Shown here: in pieces, positions 42,417 through 50,578 of the stretch | How positions within the stretch are numbered: the stretch's first letter is position 1 | How the letters are laid out: each line of letters starts with the position of its first letter | Notes under the pieces: generated by a model | Database searches by the model: none | What the model was told of the DNA's origin: nothing | What the model saw: only the letters and a program-made list of their open reading frames with translations | Made by a program: the position numbers and the translations under genes | DNA from: Catellatospora sp. KI3 | GTDB lineage: Bacteria > Actinomycetota > Actinomycetes > Mycobacteriales > Micromonosporaceae | Direction: 5' to 3' | Assembly (NCBI RefSeq): GCF_029948125.1 | Contig: NZ_JASAMB010000009.1 | Coordinates: 186,001-250,000, forward strand | Length of the DNA stretch: 64,000 bases

Positions 42417-44615
42417 ATGAGCGGGTTCTGGCGGGAACGGTTGCGGGCTGATGTGCCCGCCTCCCTCGTGGTGGTCCTGGTCGCGCTGCCGCTGTCGCTG
42501 GGCATCGCGGTCGCGTCCGGAGCGCCGGTGATCGCGGGCCTGATCAGCGCGGTCGTCGGCGGCGTCGTCGCCGGGGTGCTCGGCGGCTCGGTGGTGCAGG
42601 TCAGCGGCCCGGCGGCCGGGCTGACCCTGATCGTGGCGCAGACGGTGGCGACGTTCGGCTGGCGCGGCGCGTGCGCGATCACCGTCGCGGCCGGGCTGCT
42701 GCAGCTGCTGCTCGGGGCCTCCCGGGTGGCCCGCGCGGCGCTGGCGGTGTCCCCGGCGGTGGTGCACGGCATGCTCGCCGGGGTCGGCGTCGTGATCGTC
42801 CTGTCGCAGGTGCACGTGCTGCTCGGCGACGCACCGCAGGCCTCGGCGCTGGCCAACCTGAAAGCGCTGCCGCGCGAGCTGATGCACAACCACACCACGG
42901 CGGTGCTGATCGGGGTGCTGACGCTCGCGGTGCTGGCGCTGTGGCGCTACGTCCCGGCGCTGCCGAAGGTGATCCCGGCGCCGCTGGCCGCGATCGTGGT
43001 CGGCACGGCCACGGCGGTGGTGACCGGCTGGCCGGTGCAGCGGGTGGAGATACCGGACGACATCCTGTCCTTCGAGGCCGGGCCGCAGTGGCCCGGCGGC
43101 CCGCTGCACGCCGGGCTGGCCGCGGTCGGCGCCATCGCGATGGTGGCCAGCGTCGAGTCGCTGCTGTGCGCCGTCGCGGTCGACCGGATGCACTCCGGAC
43201 CGAGGGTGAACCTGGACCGCGAGCTGTGCGGGCAGGGCGCGGCGAACATGGTCGCCGGGGCGCTGGGCGGCCTGCCGGTGGCGGGGGTGATCGTGCGGTC
43301 GTCGACGAACGTGCGCGCCGGGGCCCGCTCGCGGCTGTCCACGGTCCTGCACGGCGTCTGGATCCTGGTACTGGTCCTCGCCGCGGTGCCGGTGATCGAG
43401 CTGATCCCGCTGCCCGCGCTGGCGGCGCTGCTGGTCTACACCGGCGTGCAGATGGTCAACCTGACCCACGCCCAGCAGGTGCACCAGCACCGGGAGACCC
43501 CGGTCTACCTGCTGACGCTGCTCGCGGTCGTGGTGCTGGGACTGTTCGAAGGCGTCCTGGTCGGTATGGCCTGCGCCCTGCTGCTGTCGGTGTGGCGCCT
43601 CACCCACGCCACCGTCCGCGCCCACCTGGACGGGCAGGGCTGGCATGTGGTGGTCGAGGGCTCGGTGACGTTCCTGGCGGTGCCCCGGCTGAGCCGCGAG
43701 CTGGGCCGCATCCCCGCCGCGACGGTGGTGTCGGTGGAGCTCAACGCCGACTTCATGGACCACGCGGCGGTGACCGCGCTGCACGACTGGCTGATCGGCC
43801 ACGAGCGCGGCGGCGGCACCGTCGAGGTGCACGAACTGCACCACGACTGGTACGCGGGTGCGATCACAGGCCAGCGGCCCCCGGCCCGCAAGCTGCACCC
43901 GACCGCGTGGTGGCTGCCCCGCATCCACCGCCCGGCCGCCCCCGCCGAGACCGCGCCGCCCGCCGAGGGGGCACCGACCGGCGCCAAGGAGCGGCTGGTA
44001 CGCGGCGCGCGCATGTTCCACCGCCACGCCGCGCGGCGCATCGCCCCGCTGCTGGCCGACCTGGCCCGCACCGGGCAGCAGCCCACGCAGCTCTTCCTCA
44101 CCTGCTCGGACTCGCGAGTGGTGCCCAGCCTGATCACCGCGACCGGGCCCGGGGACCTGTTCGTGGTGCGCAACGTCGGCAACCTGGTGCCCCGGTACGA
44201 CGACGCCGAGGCCGCCAGCGTCGGCGCGGCGGTCGACTTCGCGCTGAACGTGCTGCAGGTGCGGACCATCACCGTGTGCGGCCACTCCGGCTGCGGGGCG
44301 CTGGCCGCGCTGCTGCGGCCGGTGACGCACCCGGCGCCGATGCCGCACCTGGGCAGCTGGCTGCGGCACGCCCGGCCGAGCCTGGCCCGGGTCGAGTCGG
44401 CCCCGCCGTCCGACGCCGACCACCTGACCCGGCTCTGCCAGAGCAACGTGCTGCAGCAGCTGGAGCACCTGGGGACCTACCCGGCGGTGCGCGAACGGGT
44501 CGCCGACGGGCGGTTGGAGCTGGTCGGCATGTACTTCGACCTGGCCACCAGCCGGGTGCACCTGCTCGGACCCGACCACACCTTCACCCCGGTCGACACC
44601 CCGAGCCGCGTGTGA
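42417..44615 (+). CDS. SulP transporter fused to beta-carbonic anhydrase
   Basis: A 732-residue fusion. Residues 1-400 are a SulP/SLC26 membrane domain (about ten or more hydrophobic segments; SLGIAVASGAPVIAGLISA, ALGGLPVAGVIVRSSTNVRAGA). Residues about 405-480 replace the STAS domain (VVVEGSVTFLAVPRLSREL, ELNADFMDHAAVTALHDWL). After a Pro/Ala linker, residues about 520-720 are a beta-carbonic anhydrase with zinc ligands in FLTCSDSRVVPS and VCGHSGCGALAALL. Such fusions are thought to couple bicarbonate transport to CO2 hydration. It is single-gene, with GGAGGGAAG shortly before the ATG. Confidence 0.93.
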   Translation: MSGFWRERLRADVPASLVVVLVALPLSLGIAVASGAPVIAGLISAVVGGVVAGVLGGSVVQVSGPAAGLTLIVAQTVATFGWRGACAITVAAGLLQLLLGASRVARAALAVSPAVVHGMLAGVGVVIVLSQVHVLLGDAPQASALANLKALPRELMHNHTTAVLIGVLTLAVLALWRYVPALPKVIPAPLAAIVVGTATAVVTGWPVQRVEIPDDILSFEAGPQWPGGPLHAGLAAVGAIAMVASVESLLCAVAVDRMHSGPRVNLDRELCGQGAANMVAGALGGLPVAGVIVRSSTNVRAGARSRLSTVLHGVWILVLVLAAVPVIELIPLPALAALLVYTGVQMVNLTHAQQVHQHRETPVYLLTLLAVVVLGLFEGVLVGMACALLLSVWRLTHATVRAHLDGQGWHVVVEGSVTFLAVPRLSRELGRIPAATVVSVELNADFMDHAAVTALHDWLIGHERGGGTVEVHELHHDWYAGAITGQRPPARKLHPTAWWLPRIHRPAAPAETAPPAEGAPTGAKERLVRGARMFHRHAARRIAPLLADLARTGQQPTQLFLTCSDSRVVPSLITATGPGDLFVVRNVGNLVPRYDDAEAASVGAAVDFALNVLQVRTITVCGHSGCGALAALLRPVTHPAPMPHLGSWLRHARPSLARVESAPPSDADHLTRLCQSNVLQQLEHLGTYPAVRERVADGRLELVGMYFDLATSRVHLLGPDHTFTPVDTPSRV

Positions 44616-44747
44616 GCGCGCCGGGGCGGCCCGCACCCGGGCCGCCCCGGCCTGTCCAGATCCTGACGGCTGGCTTGGCACGGCCGCGACCCGCGTCCAC
44701 CATGGGCCCACCGCGCGACGGCGCGGGCCTGTGGAGGGAGTCGGGCG

Positions 44748-45530
44748 ATGATCCGTACGACGCGTGTTCCGGTCGGTCTGGCCGCCGTGTGGGCGCTGCT
44801 GCTGACGCCGGCCGCGCCCGCGTCGGCGGTGCCCGTGCGGGGACCGCTGCCGTGCCTGGCCCCGGCCACGGCGGACCTGCTGGACGAGGGCGCCGTGCTG
44901 AAGACGTCCCTGGCCACGTACCGCGCCACGACCGCCGGTTCGTACTGGTCGGTGGTGGCGACCCGGGGTTCGCAGGGCTACGACTCCGACATCGCGCTGC
45001 ACGACCCGACAGCCTGCCTGCTGAACTCCAGCGCCCAGGGCGGATTCTCGCCCGCCGACTGGGTCGCCTTCGACAACAACTCCGGGCGGCTGCCGACGGG
45101 GATGAACCCGACCCGCGTCTACGGGCATCCCGGCAACACCAGCCCGGTCAAGTACAAGGTGCAGTTCGTCTCCGGCGATCAGACCCTGTCGACGACCGCG
45201 ACCGTGTTCCAGCCCGTCGGGACCGCGTACGGCGACTGGATCGTCGACATCCGCGACGTCTACCTGACGGCGGGCACGCCCTACACCTTCACCGTCACCG
45301 GCGGCCTGTCCCACCTGTACGTCCTCGGCAGCAGCGCCGGCGCTCCGGCCACCTGGAGCAGGACCGCCGCCGGGGCCGACTTCGCGCTTCACCTGCCCGG
45401 CACCGACCTGTACACCGCCCAGGCCGGCTCGCTCGCCGTCACCCCGGCCCAGTCCGGCTGGTACGCCGCGCTGTTCGTCCGCGACGGCTGGTGGGGCGCC
45501 CCGGTCTCGGTCCGGATCACCTCGCCGTAG
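44748..45530 (+). CDS. Secreted protein of unknown function
   Basis: 260 residues from ATG 44748, with GGAGGG upstream. A signal peptide covers about 1-27 (LLLTPAAPASA). The mature part is beta-rich with many Thr, Gly and Tyr residues: YRATTAGSYWSVVATRGSQGYDSDIALHD and GWYAALFVRDGWWGAPVSV suggest two or more pre-peptidase-type beta-sandwich modules. No catalytic motif is seen. It may be a cell-surface or matrix protein. The next gene is convergent with a gap of 15 bases. Confidence 0.7.
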   Translation: MIRTTRVPVGLAAVWALLLTPAAPASAVPVRGPLPCLAPATADLLDEGAVLKTSLATYRATTAGSYWSVVATRGSQGYDSDIALHDPTACLLNSSAQGGFSPADWVAFDNNSGRLPTGMNPTRVYGHPGNTSPVKYKVQFVSGDQTLSTTATVFQPVGTAYGDWIVDIRDVYLTAGTPYTFTVTGGLSHLYVLGSSAGAPATWSRTAAGADFALHLPGTDLYTAQAGSLAVTPAQSGWYAALFVRDGWWGAPVSVRITSP

Positions 45531-45545
45531 CCGCCGACAGGCAGG

Positions 45546-46277
45546 TCAGCGGAGGACCAGCAGGTCGAGGGCGTCGATCACCGGGGCTTCCGCGACCTCG
45601 ACGGCGCGGTGCAGCCGCGCCAGCCCGGCGGCGTAATCGTCGTCGGTGATCAGCTGCAGCGGCGTGTGCGCCTCCCGGCGCAGGCCCGCTGCCAGCTCGC
45701 GCAGCGACGGAGAGGTGACCTGCGGCACCGGCTCGAACGAGACCGTGGCCATGCCGACCGTCGCGAAAGCCGCCTCGACGTCCGCGACGCTCGGGAAGGT
45801 GTCCAGGACGCGGACCGCCTCGGGGAAGTAGCGGAACAGCGAGATGGCCTCGTGGCGGCCCGCGAAGGCCGAGCGGATCAGCACTCTTCCGCCGGGCCGC
45901 AGCACCCGGCGCACCTCCCGCGCGGCGGCGGCCAGGTCGGGCACGTGGTGGATGACGGTCGACACCCAGACGGCGTCGACGTGGGCGTCGGCCAGCGGAA
46001 TGTCGGCCGCGTCCCCTGCGAGGACGTTCGGGTGCGAGCACCGAGCACGCATCGCGGCCGAGGGGTCTACGGCGATGACCTCCATGCCCGGGTACCAGGT
46101 GGTGAAGGCGCCCGCCCACATGCCGGTGCCCGCGCCCAGGTCCAGCAGCCGGGTGCACGGACCGGGGGACAGGTGCCGGTCCACCGCCGCCCGCCAGGCG
46201 GCCAGTCCGTGGTCGGACAGGTGGCGGGAGGCCTCGAACGCCGCAGCGTCCCGGCCGTCGTAGGCGATGCGTGCCAT
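45546..46277 (-). CDS. SAM-dependent methyltransferase
   Basis: 243 residues from ATG 46277 (MARIAYDGRDAAAFEASRHLSD). Motif I is LLDLGAGTGMWAGAF, followed by EVIAVDPSAAMRARC, NVLAGDAADIPLADAHVDAVW and VSTVIHHVPD, then RRVLRPGGRVLIRSAFAG. This is the Methyltransf_11 type. The C-terminus (VTSPSLRELAAGLRREAHTPLQL) is helical and probably binds the unknown substrate. It stands alone; the 160-base gap to the right must contain its promoter. Confidence 0.86.
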   Translation of the reverse strand: MARIAYDGRDAAAFEASRHLSDHGLAAWRAAVDRHLSPGPCTRLLDLGAGTGMWAGAFTTWYPGMEVIAVDPSAAMRARCSHPNVLAGDAADIPLADAHVDAVWVSTVIHHVPDLAAAAREVRRVLRPGGRVLIRSAFAGRHEAISLFRYFPEAVRVLDTFPSVADVEAAFATVGMATVSFEPVPQVTSPSLRELAAGLRREAHTPLQLITDDDYAAGLARLHRAVEVAEAPVIDALDLLVLR

Positions 46278-46438
46278 GCCTCGACCCAACCGCTTCGACG
46301 GCGCCCGGACAAGGCCGAATGCCGAGACTCACAGTGGACGGTCACGTCAGATTAGTCACTGGCCGTAGTCGGCGCGTCGGACCGCGCCCCACAATCTCCT
46401 GACCGGAACGACGTACGCGAGTCGAGAAACGGGCGGCG

Positions 46439-46774
46439 ATGACGGACGACCAGGGGACGGTGCTGTGGTCGGGGCGGCTCGGCGCCGCGAGCGCCGAGTT
46501 GCGCCAGATGGGCGAGCGGAGGGTGCTCAGCATCGGCGACTGGCGGACCGAGGTGCATACGGTCACCAGGGTCCGGCACCGGGGCAGACTACGCGGCCAA
46601 CAGCTCATCATCGAGCAGTCTGACGGGAGTGTGTTCGTCCACCGGTACCGGCTGCCGTGGGGGCTTCAGCTCGCGCCGCTGTGGGACACCACCTACGACC
46701 GTTGGACTGCCGAGGCCGATGATCCGGGGCTGTGCCTGACGGAGCTGCTGGGCGGAGCCGACGACTGGGACTGA
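46439..46774 (+). CDS. Hypothetical protein
   Basis: 111 residues starting MTDDQGTVLWSGRLGAASAELRQ. The family is not recognised. It has alternating short strands and charged residues (VHTVTRVRHRGRLRGQQLIIEQSDGSVFVHRYRL-like pattern), suggesting a small beta-barrel or PH-like fold, and an acidic C-terminus (ELLGGADDWD). No signal or membrane segment. It is convergent with the LysR gene, with 10 bases between the ends. Confidence 0.55.
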   Translation: MTDDQGTVLWSGRLGAASAELRQMGERRVLSIGDWRTEVHTVTRVRHRGRLRGQQLIIEQSDGSVFVHRYRLPWGLQLAPLWDTTYDRWTAEADDPGLCLTELLGGADDWD

Positions 46775-46784
46775 GCCGCGCCCC

Positions 46785-47669
46785 TCACGCGAACGCCGCC
46801 TCGGCGAGCGCTGCGGCGAAGCGGGCGGCCGGGCCGCTGTCGGCCTCGCGGTCGCGCAGCGCGGCGTACACGGCCCGGACCGGGGGATCGCGCAGTTCGC
46901 AGATGGTGATGTCGACCCGTACCGCCGGGACCAGCAGGCCGGGGACCAGGCACACGCCGAAACCGGCCGCGACGAAGGCGAGCTTGCCCATCCAGCCGCC
47001 GGTCTCGATCTCGACCCGGGGCGTGAACCCGGCGCGGCCGCAGGCGCTGGTGAGGATCGCCGCCGCGCCCGCGTAGTCCTCGACCCACGCCTCGTCGGCG
47101 AGCTCGGCCAGGTCGACCGGGCCGGTCCCGGCCAGCCGATGGGTGCGCGCCACGGCCAGGTGCAGGCGGTCGTCGAGCAGGTGCAGCACCCGTACGCCGT
47201 CGAGCACGGGCAGGCCGGGCGGGTAGTCGGTGACCACGACCAGGTCGAGCTTGCCGTCGCGCAGCCGGGGCAGCAGCCGCGGGGTGACCCCTTCGGCGAA
47301 GCTGACCCGGATGCCGGGGTCGGTCGCGGCGTACGCGGTCAGGGCGCGCGGCAGCAGGTGCCCGACCGCTGTGGGCACCGCCCCGACCCGCAACCGGCCG
47401 GGCTGCCGGGTACGGGCCGCCGCCACCTCCTCGGCGGCCTGCTCGACCCGGGCCAGGATCGCCGCCGCGTGGACCAGCAGCGCCTCGCCGGCCGCGGTGG
47501 GCTGCACGCCCCGCGCGTGCCGCCGCAGCAGCGGCCCGCGCAGGGCCGTCTCCAGGGTTGCGAGCTGCCGCGACACCGCGGACTGGGTGTAGCCGAGGGC
47601 CTGGGCCGCGGCGCTGATCGACCCCTGCCGGCACACCTCGTGGAACGAGCGCAGCGCGGTGAGGTCCAT
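46785..47669 (-). CDS. LysR-family transcriptional regulator
   Basis: 294 residues from ATG 47669 (MDLTALRSFHEVCRQGSISA); an in-frame ATG at 47690 lies inside a probable operator and is less likely. The winged helix-turn-helix is AAAQALGYTQSAVSRQLATLE. The effector-binding domain follows, with RLRVGAVPTAVGHLLP and DLVVVTDYPPGLPVL. It is divergent from RidA and the hydroxyacid dehydrogenase, the usual arrangement for a LysR protein that controls its neighbours. The effector is unknown, perhaps an imine or enamine-type metabolite. Confidence 0.9.
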   Translation of the reverse strand: MDLTALRSFHEVCRQGSISAAAQALGYTQSAVSRQLATLETALRGPLLRRHARGVQPTAAGEALLVHAAAILARVEQAAEEVAAARTRQPGRLRVGAVPTAVGHLLPRALTAYAATDPGIRVSFAEGVTPRLLPRLRDGKLDLVVVTDYPPGLPVLDGVRVLHLLDDRLHLAVARTHRLAGTGPVDLAELADEAWVEDYAGAAAILTSACGRAGFTPRVEIETGGWMGKLAFVAAGFGVCLVPGLLVPAVRVDITICELRDPPVRAVYAALRDREADSGPAARFAAALAEAAFA

Positions 47670-47684
47670 CCGGGCAGCGTAACG

Positions 47685-47707
47685 AGCCATGCCTGACACG
47701 CATGGCT
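47685..47707. promoter_or_regulatory. Probable LysR-type operator
   Basis: AGCCATGC (47685-47692), a 7-base spacer and GCATGGCT (47700-47707) form a perfect 8-base-arm inverted repeat in the divergent lysR-ridA gap. Its position close to the regulator's start suits autoregulation plus control of the ridA operon. Confidence 0.55.
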
Positions 47708-47783
47708 GGGATGACATACCTGCGCTACTGCGACGGCCCGCGACCGGCCACAATCGTCGAGTCGATCTGGAAAGGACCACGAC

Positions 47784-48188
47784 ATGTCCCACCTCGTACG
47801 CATACCGGCCCCCGACGGCCTGGCCGGTTCCCCCAACTACAGCCATGTCGTGTACGGCACCGGCCGCCTGGTCGCCGTCGCCGGGCAGGTCGCCCTCGAC
47901 GAGAACGGCAAGCTCGTAGGCGAGGGCGACCCGCTCGCGCAGACGCGCCAGATCTTCGCCAACCTCGGCACGGCACTGGCCGCCGCCGGAGCCGCCTTCG
48001 CCGACGTGGTGAAGCTCGGCTACTTCATCACCGACGCGGCCTGCCTGGCCGCCATCCGCGACGTACGCGCCGAGGTGATGGGGGAGCACCTGCCCGCCAG
48101 CACGGCGGTGCAGGTGGTGGCCCTGTTCCGGCCCGACCTGCTGCTGGAGATCGAGGCCTGGGCGATCGTGCCGCAGGACCGCGCGTGA
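47784..48188 (+). CDS. RidA-family (YjgF/UK114) protein
   Basis: 134 residues from ATG 47784, with GGAAAGGA upstream. Typical RidA features: HVVYGTGRLVAVAGQVALDENG near the N-terminus, DPLAQTRQIFANLGTALAAAGA, and FADVVKLGYFITD leading to the LLEIEAWAIVP strand. RidA proteins form trimers and hydrolyse reactive enamines and imines to keto acids; other subfamilies lack the catalytic Arg. The expected Arg near the C-terminus is not obvious here, so deaminase activity is uncertain. It overlaps the next gene by GTGA. Confidence 0.88.
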   Translation: MSHLVRIPAPDGLAGSPNYSHVVYGTGRLVAVAGQVALDENGKLVGEGDPLAQTRQIFANLGTALAAAGAAFADVVKLGYFITDAACLAAIRDVRAEVMGEHLPASTAVQVVALFRPDLLLEIEAWAIVPQDRA

Positions 48189-49039
48189 GAGTCGCCGTCT
48201 GCGGGCTGGGCCGCATGGGTACGGCGTTCGCCGCGGTGCTCCTGGGCGCCGGGCACGAGGTGGCGGTGTGGAACCGTACCGCCGGACGCGCCGGTGACCT
48301 GGTGGCGCGCGGTGCGGCCGAGGCGCCGACGGCAGCGGCGGCCGCGACCGGAGCGGACCTGGTCGTGGTGATGGTGTTCGACGCCTCGGCGAGCGAGCGG
48401 GCACTGCTCGGCCCCGACGGCGTCACGGCCGGCGCCGCCCCGGGCACGCTGGTCGTGAACGCGAGCACCGTCGGGCCCGACGAATCGGTCGGGCTGGCCG
48501 CCCGGGTCACGGCCGCGGGCCTGCGCTACCTGGAGGCGCCGGTCCTCGGCTCGGTGGCGTCGGTGCACGCCGGATCGCTGACCGTGCTCACCGGCGGCGA
48601 CGAGGCCGACGCGGCCGAGGCGGCTCCGGTCCTGGCGGCCTGGTCCCGCGCGGGCCGCCGCCACGCCGGGCCCGTCGGCGCGGCGACGGCGCTCAAGCTG
48701 GTCGCGAACCTGGCCCTGGGCGTGGTCGCGGCGGGGATGCACGACGCCGTCAGCCTCGGCGAGGACTTCGGCCTGCCCCGTGAGCTGGTGCTGGACACCC
48801 TCGCCCTGGGCGCGTTCGAGCGCGTCGCCGGACGCGGCCGCGAACGGCTCGGAGCGCAGGACTACACCGGGGCGCCGTTCACGCTGGCGGCGCTGGCCAA
48901 GGACCTGAGGTTGGCGACGTCGTACGCGCGCCGCCCGCTGCCGGTCGCCTCGGCCGCCGCGACCGTGGCGTCGGCCGGGGTCGCCGCTGGCGACGGCGAC
49001 TGCGACATCGCGGTGCTGGGCCGGGGTACGCCGCGCTGA
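48185..49039 (+). CDS. Beta-hydroxyacid dehydrogenase / imine reductase-like protein
   Basis: 284 residues from GTG 48185, overlapping ridA by four bases. The Rossmann motif is VAVCGLGRMGTAFAAVLL with WNRTAGRAGDL, which favours NADP. The catalytic region has VEAPVLGSV-type YLEAPVLGSVASVHAG and ALKLVANLAL, where Lys is the usual catalytic residue of 3-hydroxyisobutyrate-type enzymes. Imine reductases share this fold. With RidA in the same operon, a role in imine or keto-acid metabolism is an attractive inference. Confidence 0.87.
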   Translation: MRVAVCGLGRMGTAFAAVLLGAGHEVAVWNRTAGRAGDLVARGAAEAPTAAAAATGADLVVVMVFDASASERALLGPDGVTAGAAPGTLVVNASTVGPDESVGLAARVTAAGLRYLEAPVLGSVASVHAGSLTVLTGGDEADAAEAAPVLAAWSRAGRRHAGPVGAATALKLVANLALGVVAAGMHDAVSLGEDFGLPRELVLDTLALGAFERVAGRGRERLGAQDYTGAPFTLAALAKDLRLATSYARRPLPVASAAATVASAGVAAGDGDCDIAVLGRGTPR

Positions 49040-49090
49040 GTGGCACATCGCACCGGAGGATCGCGTACGCGCGACGTATCCTTCGATGCG

Positions 49091-49771
49091 ATGGAGACCC
49101 GCACCGCACCCGCGCTGACCGCGTTCCTCGCCGCGTTCCTGGGGGACTGGCCCGACCACGACGAGCTGACCGTGGTCGGCACCGACCTGCGTACCAGCCC
49201 CGGCTGGGACGGCCGGGTCCATGACGTGCTCGGAGTGTCGCGTCCCGGCGGCGGGGTGCTGTCGGTGGCGCCCGAGGCCGCCGAGCAGGTGCGCGCGGCC
49301 GTACGCGACTGGGCCGACGTCCCCGCGCAGCTGCCCGCCGCGCTGGGCCGCCCCGACGCCCGCGCCTTCGCCGGAGTGTTCCGGTGGACGACGGCCCCGA
49401 CCGACCTGCCCGACGTCGGGATCTGGGTGCCCGCCACGGATCCGCGCCTACCCGAATGGCTGCACCCGTTCGGCGGGGACGCCCTGGTCGCCTTCGACGA
49501 GCAGGGCCGCTACGCCGCAGGCGTCGGCGTCAAACGCCACAATCCCGCCGGTATGGAGATCTCTGTCGGCACCGACGAGGCCCACCGCGGCCAGGGTCTG
49601 GCCTCCCGCCTGACCGCCCAGGCCGCCCGCTGGATCCTGGCCCACGGCGCGGTCCCCGTCTACCTGCACGACCCGGCCAACACCGCCTCCGACCGCACCG
49701 CCCTCGCCGCCGGCTTCCCCAACCAAGGCTGGCAGATTCACGGCCTCTTCCAACCCCCACCCGCCCCCTGA
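49091..49771 (+). CDS. GNAT-family acetyltransferase
   Basis: 226 residues from ATG 49091 (METRTAPALTAFLAAFL). The N-terminal half resembles a second degenerate GNAT-like unit (VHDVLGVSRPGGGVLSVAPEAAEQV). The C-terminal half has the acetyl-CoA loop EISVGTDEAHRGQGLASRLTAQA followed by WILAHGAVPVYLHDPANTASDRTALAAGF. The R-G-Q-G-L-A segment is canonical. Substrate unknown. It is downstream of the dehydrogenase gene on the same strand (gap 51 bases) and may be co-transcribed. Confidence 0.82.
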   Translation: METRTAPALTAFLAAFLGDWPDHDELTVVGTDLRTSPGWDGRVHDVLGVSRPGGGVLSVAPEAAEQVRAAVRDWADVPAQLPAALGRPDARAFAGVFRWTTAPTDLPDVGIWVPATDPRLPEWLHPFGGDALVAFDEQGRYAAGVGVKRHNPAGMEISVGTDEAHRGQGLASRLTAQAARWILAHGAVPVYLHDPANTASDRTALAAGFPNQGWQIHGLFQPPPAP

Positions 49772-50578
49772 CCACCCACCCCCACCGCCCCACCGCTTCG
49801 TTGATCATGAACTTTATGGCCGGGTTCGACGGCGTGTCGCCACCCTGGCACCGTGATCATCAACGTTCCCGCGCCGCGGTTCCACGGCCCTCGCCCTCTC
49901 GCCCTCTCGCCGCTCGCCATTCGCCGCGCGAGAGGGCGCGATGCTGACCGCAGACGGCGATCTTCTCTGCGTGATCGCCGGTAGCGGTCGAAGTCTGCCG
50001 CTAATGCGCGCCGTTCGACCGCAAACGACGATCCCCTCGTTCGGCTGCGTGTCGCTACTTCGGACACCGTGATCACCGGTGTCCCTGCCGCACCCGGCTC
50101 CGCGCTCCGTCGTCCATCCGGCCCACAGGCCATCCCGGCCCACGGGCAGTTCGCTGTGCGGGTGGCCGCATGTTGACCGCAGGTGGTGACCTTCCGGGCG
50201 TGATCGTCGTGAGGGGTCGAAGTGTGCGGCTCGTGCGCTCCTTCTGGCCGCAAACGACGATCTCCGGGGGTGAGTGGTGGCGTTCTGACCGCAAACGACG
50301 ATCTACTCGGGGTGAGCAACCAACCGACTGACCGCAGAGGGCGATTTCGTCGGGGGAGCCGTTGGCTGACTGATTGCGGAGGGCGATCTCATCCTGGGGC
50401 CGCGCCACTGGCAGGCCTGAGCATCCGTCCCGCCCCGGTGATCACCCCGGAGTGGGGGTGCAGGTTGGGGAAAGTGGTGGAATCTTGGGCGTGTTTCGTG
50501 CAGTTTCCCTGAAAGTGCACGTTCGGCTCGCCGAGGAATGCGCGGTGTGGGGGGACCGGGGCGGGGGATCATGGCGGT
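49772..50578. repeat. Gene-free interval packed with a dispersed short repeat
   Basis: About 800 bases with no supportable gene. At least seven copies of a repeat with consensus TGACCGCAAACGACGATC start near 49943, 50016, 50173, 50247, 50285, 50328 and 50369, many followed by GGGGTGA-like bases. Segments 49941-50040 and 50170-50270 are about 100-base direct repeats of each other, and each includes an inverted GATCGCC...GCGGTC-type partner. Leftward open frames in this interval read through the repeats. At 50463-50521 a copy of the GGGGAAAGTGCACGAATC-type inverted repeat is present. Confidence 0.65.

Noticed and set aside
49738-50319. Leftward 193-codon frame in the gene-free interval
   Set aside because: It reads through repeat copies (recurring DRRLRPE and EIVVCGQ-like strings), has no family resemblance and no ribosome site.
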